From CAHJXF01 sp039936235 (GTDB lineage Bacteria; Pseudomonadota; Gammaproteobacteria; Burkholderiales; Burkholderiaceae_D), in the NCBI GenBank assembly GCA_039936235.1, contig JBDTIS010000060.1, positions 1 through 18,386 on the forward strand: a stretch of 18,386 nucleotides of DNA. The letters run 5' to 3'. A program made the position numbers and the translations under genes. Shown piece by piece: positions 15,132-18,386 of this stretch. How positions within the stretch are numbered: position 1 is the first letter of the stretch; the number at the start of each line of letters is the position of its first letter. Under the pieces are notes generated by a model. It was given only the letters and a program-made list of their open reading frames with translations, was not told the DNA's origin and searched no databases.

Positions 15132-15195
15132 TCCGGGGTTGTAGAGCAACGCGATGCGGGCGGCTGCTCTCTCGAGGATGGTCGGTGAGACAGGC

Positions 15196-15216
15196 GCTTG
15201 AGCAAGACGCTCGAGC
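15196..15216 (+). terminator. Hairpin between the SHOCT and HdeA-like genes
   Basis: GCTTGAGC (15196-15203) pairs with GCTCGAGC (15209-15216), with one G-U pair, around a five-base loop. It lies 65 bases after the SHOCT gene stop. No T run follows, so its role is uncertain. Confidence 0.3.
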
Positions 15217-15267
15217 CGGCCAGTACCTGGTCGCGCACTTCCTCCTCTCCATTATGAAAGGCACGCC

Positions 15268-15603
15268 ATGAAGACATTGATCGGCATCAGTATCCTGGCC
15301 GCTCTCACAATCGTGCAGGGCTCGGCGCAGGCGCAGACGACAAGGGAGCCTTCGAAGAAGTCCTCCATCGTGCAAACGAGTTGCAAGGACTATCTGGCGA
15401 TGGAAGAAGTAGTCAAGCCGAAGTTCATCTATTACTCGGTGGGCTATTCGAAGCGCGGAAAGCCTACTGCCGCGACGTTCAATGTCGTCGAAGTCGACAG
15501 GATCCAGCCCGTGGTCGACGAATATTGTCGTGTTCATCTCGCGTCATCGGCTTATCGAAAGGTGATGGAAGAAAGCATCGCTTCGGACAAGGCGAACAAG
15601 TAA
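15268..15603 (+). CDS. HdeA/HdeB-like periplasmic acid-stress chaperone
   Basis: HdeA-type proteins unfold at low pH and hold denatured periplasmic proteins in solution. The 111-residue product has a signal peptide (MKTLIGISILAALTIVQGSA, cleavage near QAQ) and the family layout: C39 in TSCKDYLAMEE and C87 in VVDEYCRVH, which form the conserved disulfide, with VVEVDRIQPVV between them. The Lys-rich C-terminal end also fits. E. coli HdeA has 110 residues. The ATG at 15268 is preceded by GAAAGG. It follows the SHOCT gene in the same direction by 136 bases. I cannot tell HdeA from HdeB by eye, so no symbol is given. Confidence 0.87.
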   Translation: MKTLIGISILAALTIVQGSAQAQTTREPSKKSSIVQTSCKDYLAMEEVVKPKFIYYSVGYSKRGKPTAATFNVVEVDRIQPVVDEYCRVHLASSAYRKVMEESIASDKANK

Positions 15604-16101
15604 GCGGCGTTGGTGACCGGATCGTCCCCCCGCAGGCAGGATCGTCATGAATGAAGCTTCGCGTAAGGCGCCGAGGCAGCCTGGCTGTTCTTGGGCTCAA
15701 CGTTCCGTTCGGTGACCCAGACGTCAATGGATCAGCCGAGCCGTCGATAGGAATCCTGGTCACGGACTGGCCGGCAGCATGGCCGGACGTGTTCGATCGA
15801 GCCGATCACCGCGTCCGCCGATGGCGAGAACGAATGCGGACGCAGGCTGGGCCTTCGGATCCATCGAACCTGCCGCTACCCGGTGCCCCACCGGTGCCTG
15901 CGGATACGGTGTGCTTGCGCACAGAACGAAGTGCTGTCCGAGCGCATCGTCAAACCTGGATCGACGAACCGGTTGATCTAAGAAGAGAGCGACGATGCAG
16001 CACGTCTACTTGAACGTCAGGTGTTTCCGCTGGGGTTGGTTTCCATGTGTCGGCCTCGTCTTCACGCGCCGAGTGCCGATCCCGCGTCTTTCGAGAAGCA
16101 C
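15604..16101. other. About 500 bases without a supported gene
   Basis: Open frames here (for example 15651-16013 and 15779-15976, plus strand) are Arg/Pro/Ser-rich and match nothing I know. A short frame at 15995-16114 reads MQHVYLNVRCFRWGWFP and so on, preceded by a weak purine run, but I do not consider it supported. The stretch directly precedes the tpiA-rpiB remnants and may itself hold decayed sequence. Confidence 0.45.
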
Positions 16102-16677
16102 ATGCGACCCTTGAGCGCCGAAAACTGGAAGATGCATGGGATGGCAGCGCAACTCGGCGGGATCGAAGCGGTAGCCGCCTCGGTAAGGGCGGCGCCGCGA
16201 TCGGCTACGAGCCACTCTGAGCCATCGGATCCGGAGGGTGAAGGCGTTGCGCGGATCGGGGCGCGAGGTGCTCGACTTCGGCGCGTATCGACGGCCCCGA
16301 AGGATGACCACCCCGATGTCATCGTTCCATTGACTCGGGCCGTTGCTGTGAATGAGGTCGAACGAGGCGTGGCGCTGTGCGGCAGCGGCATCGGCGCGTC
16401 GGTCGCGGCGAACAAGGTGGCCGGTGTGCACGCAGGACTGATTAACGATGTTTTCTCCGTCCGTCAGGGCGTCGAAGACGACGACATGAACGTGTTCTGT
16501 CTGGGCGGCAAGGTGATCGGATCGGCCCTCGCGCTGGAGCTGGTCGAGACCTTTCTGGCGGCTCGCTTCAGCAATGCGGCGCGCCACCGGCGCCGTCTGA
16601 CCAAAGTGCAGGCACTCGAGATCGACGGCCCGGAGTGTTCATCCATCCCGACCCGGCATTCGGGAAGGGTCGCGTGA
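16102..16677 (+). pseudogene. Collapsed tpiA-rpiB mosaic upstream of phosphoketolase
   Basis: From the ATG at 16102, MRPLSAENWKMHGMAAQLGG and EAVAASVRAAP match the N-terminus of triosephosphate isomerase (consensus RPL.AGNWKMHG). At 16200-16235, in another frame, IGYEPL, a TGA stop and AIGSGG match the TIM motif YEPVWAIGTG, with the tryptophan codon turned into a stop. At about 16238-16290, in the third frame, KALRGSGREVLDFGAY matches the start region of ribose-5-phosphate isomerase B. From about 16296, back in the first frame, DDHPDVIVPL, GVALCGSGIGASVAANKV and DDDMNVFCLGGKVIGSALA match the rest of RpiB, with the CGSG active-site cysteine kept. So most of tpiA (about 120 residues between the first two pieces and the C-terminus) and the RpiB N-terminus are lost. 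Neither protein can be whole. Confidence 0.82.
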
Positions 16678-16737
16678 CCGTCCCCAATCGGTTCGCCCCC
16701 ATCCTGCCAACCCACGAATCCGCGAGGAACCGAGACC

Positions 16738-18386
16738 ATGGACGACACACTCACATTGACGCGCCAGACTCCCGACCACGACGTCGCAGCGCCGCCGGCC
16801 GGCAAGGGCCGGACCCTGGACGCCGAGACCCTGCGGCGGACCAACGCCTACTGGCGGGCCGCCAACTACGTATCGGTCGGTCAGATCTACCTCTACGACA
16901 ACCCGCTGCTGCGCGAGCCATTGACGATGGCGCACGTCAAGCCGCTGGTCGTCAGTCACTGGGGGACGACGCCGGGGCAGAACTTCATCTACGTCCATCT
17001 GAATCGGGTCATCAAGAATTCCGATCTGGACATGATCTACATCGCCGGCCCCGGCCATGGCGGGCCGGCCATCGTAGGCAACGTGTACCTCGAAGGCACC
17101 TGGAGCGAGGTCTATCCGAACGTCACCCAGGATGAAGCCGGGCTGAAGAAGCTGTTCAAGCAGTTCTCGTTTCCGGGCGGCATTTCCAGTCACGTCGCGC
17201 CGACGACGCCGGGGTCGATCCACGAAGGCGGCGAACTCGGCTACTCGCTCAGCCACGCCTTCGGCGCGGCGTTCGACAACCCGCAATTGATCGTCGCCTG
17301 TGTCATCGGCGACGGCGAGGCCGAGACCGGCCCGCTGGCCACGGCATGGCAATCGAACAAGTTTCTCGATCCGGTGACCGATGGCGCGGTGCTGCCGATC
17401 CTGCATCTGAACGGCTACAAGATCAGCAACCCGACGGTGCTCGCGCGCATCGAGCACGACGAACTGGACCAGTTCCTTCGCGGCTGCGGCTGGACCCCGT
17501 ATTTCGTCGAAGGCGACGATCCGGCGACGATGCACGAGTCGATGGCCACCGTCATGGACAAGGCGATCGCGGACATCCGGCGCTTCCAGACTTCCGCCCG
17601 TACCACCCACACTGCCAGCCGGCCGCGCTGGCCGATGATCGTTCTCAAGTCGCCGAAGGGCTGGACCGGACCGAAATTCGTCGACGGCCTGCCCGTCGAG
17701 GGCACGTTCCGCGCGCACCAGGTGCCGCTGCTGGTCGACACCGAACATCCAGAGCACCTCGCGCAACTCGAAGGCTGGATGAAGAGCTACAAGCCCGAGG
17801 AGTTGTTCGACGAGAGCGGACGGCTGATCGCGGAACTGGCCGAGCTGGCACCGAAGGGGGCGCGGCGGATGGGCGCCAACCCGAACGCCAACGGGGGTCT
17901 GTTCCTGCGCGACCTGCACATGCCGGATTTTCGTGCGCATGCGGTTCGAGTGCCCTCTCCGGGCGCCGTCGACGCGCAGGACACTCTCGTGCTGGGCGAG
18001 TTTTTCAAGGACATCGTCAGGCTGAACCCGAGCAACTTCCGCATCTTCGGTCCGGACGAGACGCTGTCGAACCTGCTCGGTGCGGTCTTCGAGGTCACGA
18101 ACCGCCAATGGGATGCGACGACCGTTGCGAACGACGAATTCCTCGCTCCGGCAGGCCGCGTCCTCGATTCGATGCTGAGCGAGCACCAGTGCGAAGGCTG
18201 GCTCGAAGGTTATCTGCTGACCGGCCGGCACGGGTTGTTCAACAGCTACGAGGCGTTCATCCGCATCATCGATTCGATGTTCAGCCAGCATGCCAAGTGG
18301 CTGAAGGTCACCAAGGAGCTGCCGTGGCGTCGGCCGATCTCCTCGCTGAACTATCTGCTCGCCTCGCACGTCTGGCAGCAGGACCA
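16738..18386 (+). CDS. xfp: Phosphoketolase (xylulose-5-phosphate/fructose-6-phosphate), 5' part, cut by the right edge
   Basis: Phosphoketolase splits xylulose-5-phosphate (and often fructose-6-phosphate) with phosphate to acetyl phosphate plus a triose or tetrose phosphate, using thiamine diphosphate and Mg. About 549 of a usual 790-800 residues are in the window, open to the last base and with no frameshift. Visible motifs are ANYVSVGQIYLYDNPLL, SHWGTTPGQNF, YIAGPGHGGPAIVGN, FSFPGGISSHVAPTTPGSIH and the ThDP-binding GDGEAETGPLATAWQSNK. Later come HLNGYKISNPT and SPKGWTGPKFVDG. The ATG at 16738 follows GAGGA at 16724-16728. It lies 60 bases after the tpiA-rpiB remnant, in the same direction, which suggests a former sugar-phosphate operon. 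I cannot tell single from dual substrate use. Confidence 0.96.
   Translation, partial: MDDTLTLTRQTPDHDVAAPPAGKGRTLDAETLRRTNAYWRAANYVSVGQIYLYDNPLLREPLTMAHVKPLVVSHWGTTPGQNFIYVHLNRVIKNSDLDMIYIAGPGHGGPAIVGNVYLEGTWSEVYPNVTQDEAGLKKLFKQFSFPGGISSHVAPTTPGSIHEGGELGYSLSHAFGAAFDNPQLIVACVIGDGEAETGPLATAWQSNKFLDPVTDGAVLPILHLNGYKISNPTVLARIEHDELDQFLRGCGWTPYFVEGDDPATMHESMATVMDKAIADIRRFQTSARTTHTASRPRWPMIVLKSPKGWTGPKFVDGLPVEGTFRAHQVPLLVDTEHPEHLAQLEGWMKSYKPEELFDESGRLIAELAELAPKGARRMGANPNANGGLFLRDLHMPDFRAHAVRVPSPGAVDAQDTLVLGEFFKDIVRLNPSNFRIFGPDETLSNLLGAVFEVTNRQWDATTVANDEFLAPAGRVLDSMLSEHQCEGWLEGYLLTGRHGLFNSYEAFIRIIDSMFSQHAKWLKVTKELPWRRPISSLNYLLASHVWQQD

Noticed and set aside
15995..16114. 39-codon plus-strand frame beginning MQHVYLN
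   Set aside because: It overlaps the tpiA remnant in another frame, has only a weak purine run before it and no recognisable feature.
16639..18369. 576-codon minus-strand open frame opposite phosphoketolase
   Set aside because: It is the complement of a strongly conserved xfp frame, its product matches no family I know, and long antisense frames are expected in GC-rich coding DNA.
1..18386. CRISPR array, tRNA, rRNA or defence system
   Set aside because: No regularly spaced repeats, no tRNA-like cloverleaf sequence and no nuclease, reverse transcriptase, toxin-antitoxin or phage gene was seen on either strand.

Overview
The window is high-GC DNA from a Gram-negative bacterium, most likely a betaproteobacterium of the Burkholderiales. 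The evidence is the gene order, which I know from Burkholderia and Ralstonia relatives: cysS-alkA-accA-tilS on the minus strand, diverging from TPR protein-ppiA-ppiB-lpxH, then convergent cysE, then trmJ diverging from suhB. LpxH (lipid A synthesis) and several exported proteins confirm an outer membrane. This is inference from synteny and protein sequence; no database was searched.

Layout. 1-669 (minus) holds a decayed gene for a phytase-like 'esterase-like activity' protein. 778-5310 (minus) is a housekeeping operon read cysS, 3-methyladenine glycosylase, accA, tilS. 5311-5748 is a divergent control region with a two-part hairpin followed by a T-rich stretch on the cysS side. 5749-8798 (plus) is a tight operon: exported TPR protein, periplasmic cyclophilin, cytoplasmic cyclophilin, LpxH. 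cysE (8804-9553, minus) converges on lpxH, and one perfect palindrome holds both stop codons. Behind cysE is a decayed prpF remnant, then trmJ (minus) and suhB (plus), then a YedK/HMCES-type protein (minus).

From about 12.5 kb the window becomes accessory: a small unknown protein with a strong ribosome site, a Met/Gly-rich Spy/CpxP-like periplasmic protein, a 39-residue membrane protein, a SHOCT-domain membrane protein and an HdeA-like periplasmic chaperone. These look like a loose envelope/acid/metal stress cluster. The right edge carries a phosphoketolase gene (xfp, cut by the window end), preceded by a collapsed mosaic of tpiA and rpiB pieces.

The most notable signal is that three unrelated genes (phytase-like, prpF, tpiA-rpiB) are all reduced to short recognisable pieces joined by large internal deletions, while the housekeeping genes between them are intact. 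Deletions of tens to hundreds of codons cannot be base-calling errors, so I read this as real gene decay in the lineage. I found no CRISPR array, tRNA, rRNA, insertion sequence or phage gene, and no clear new defence or mobile system.
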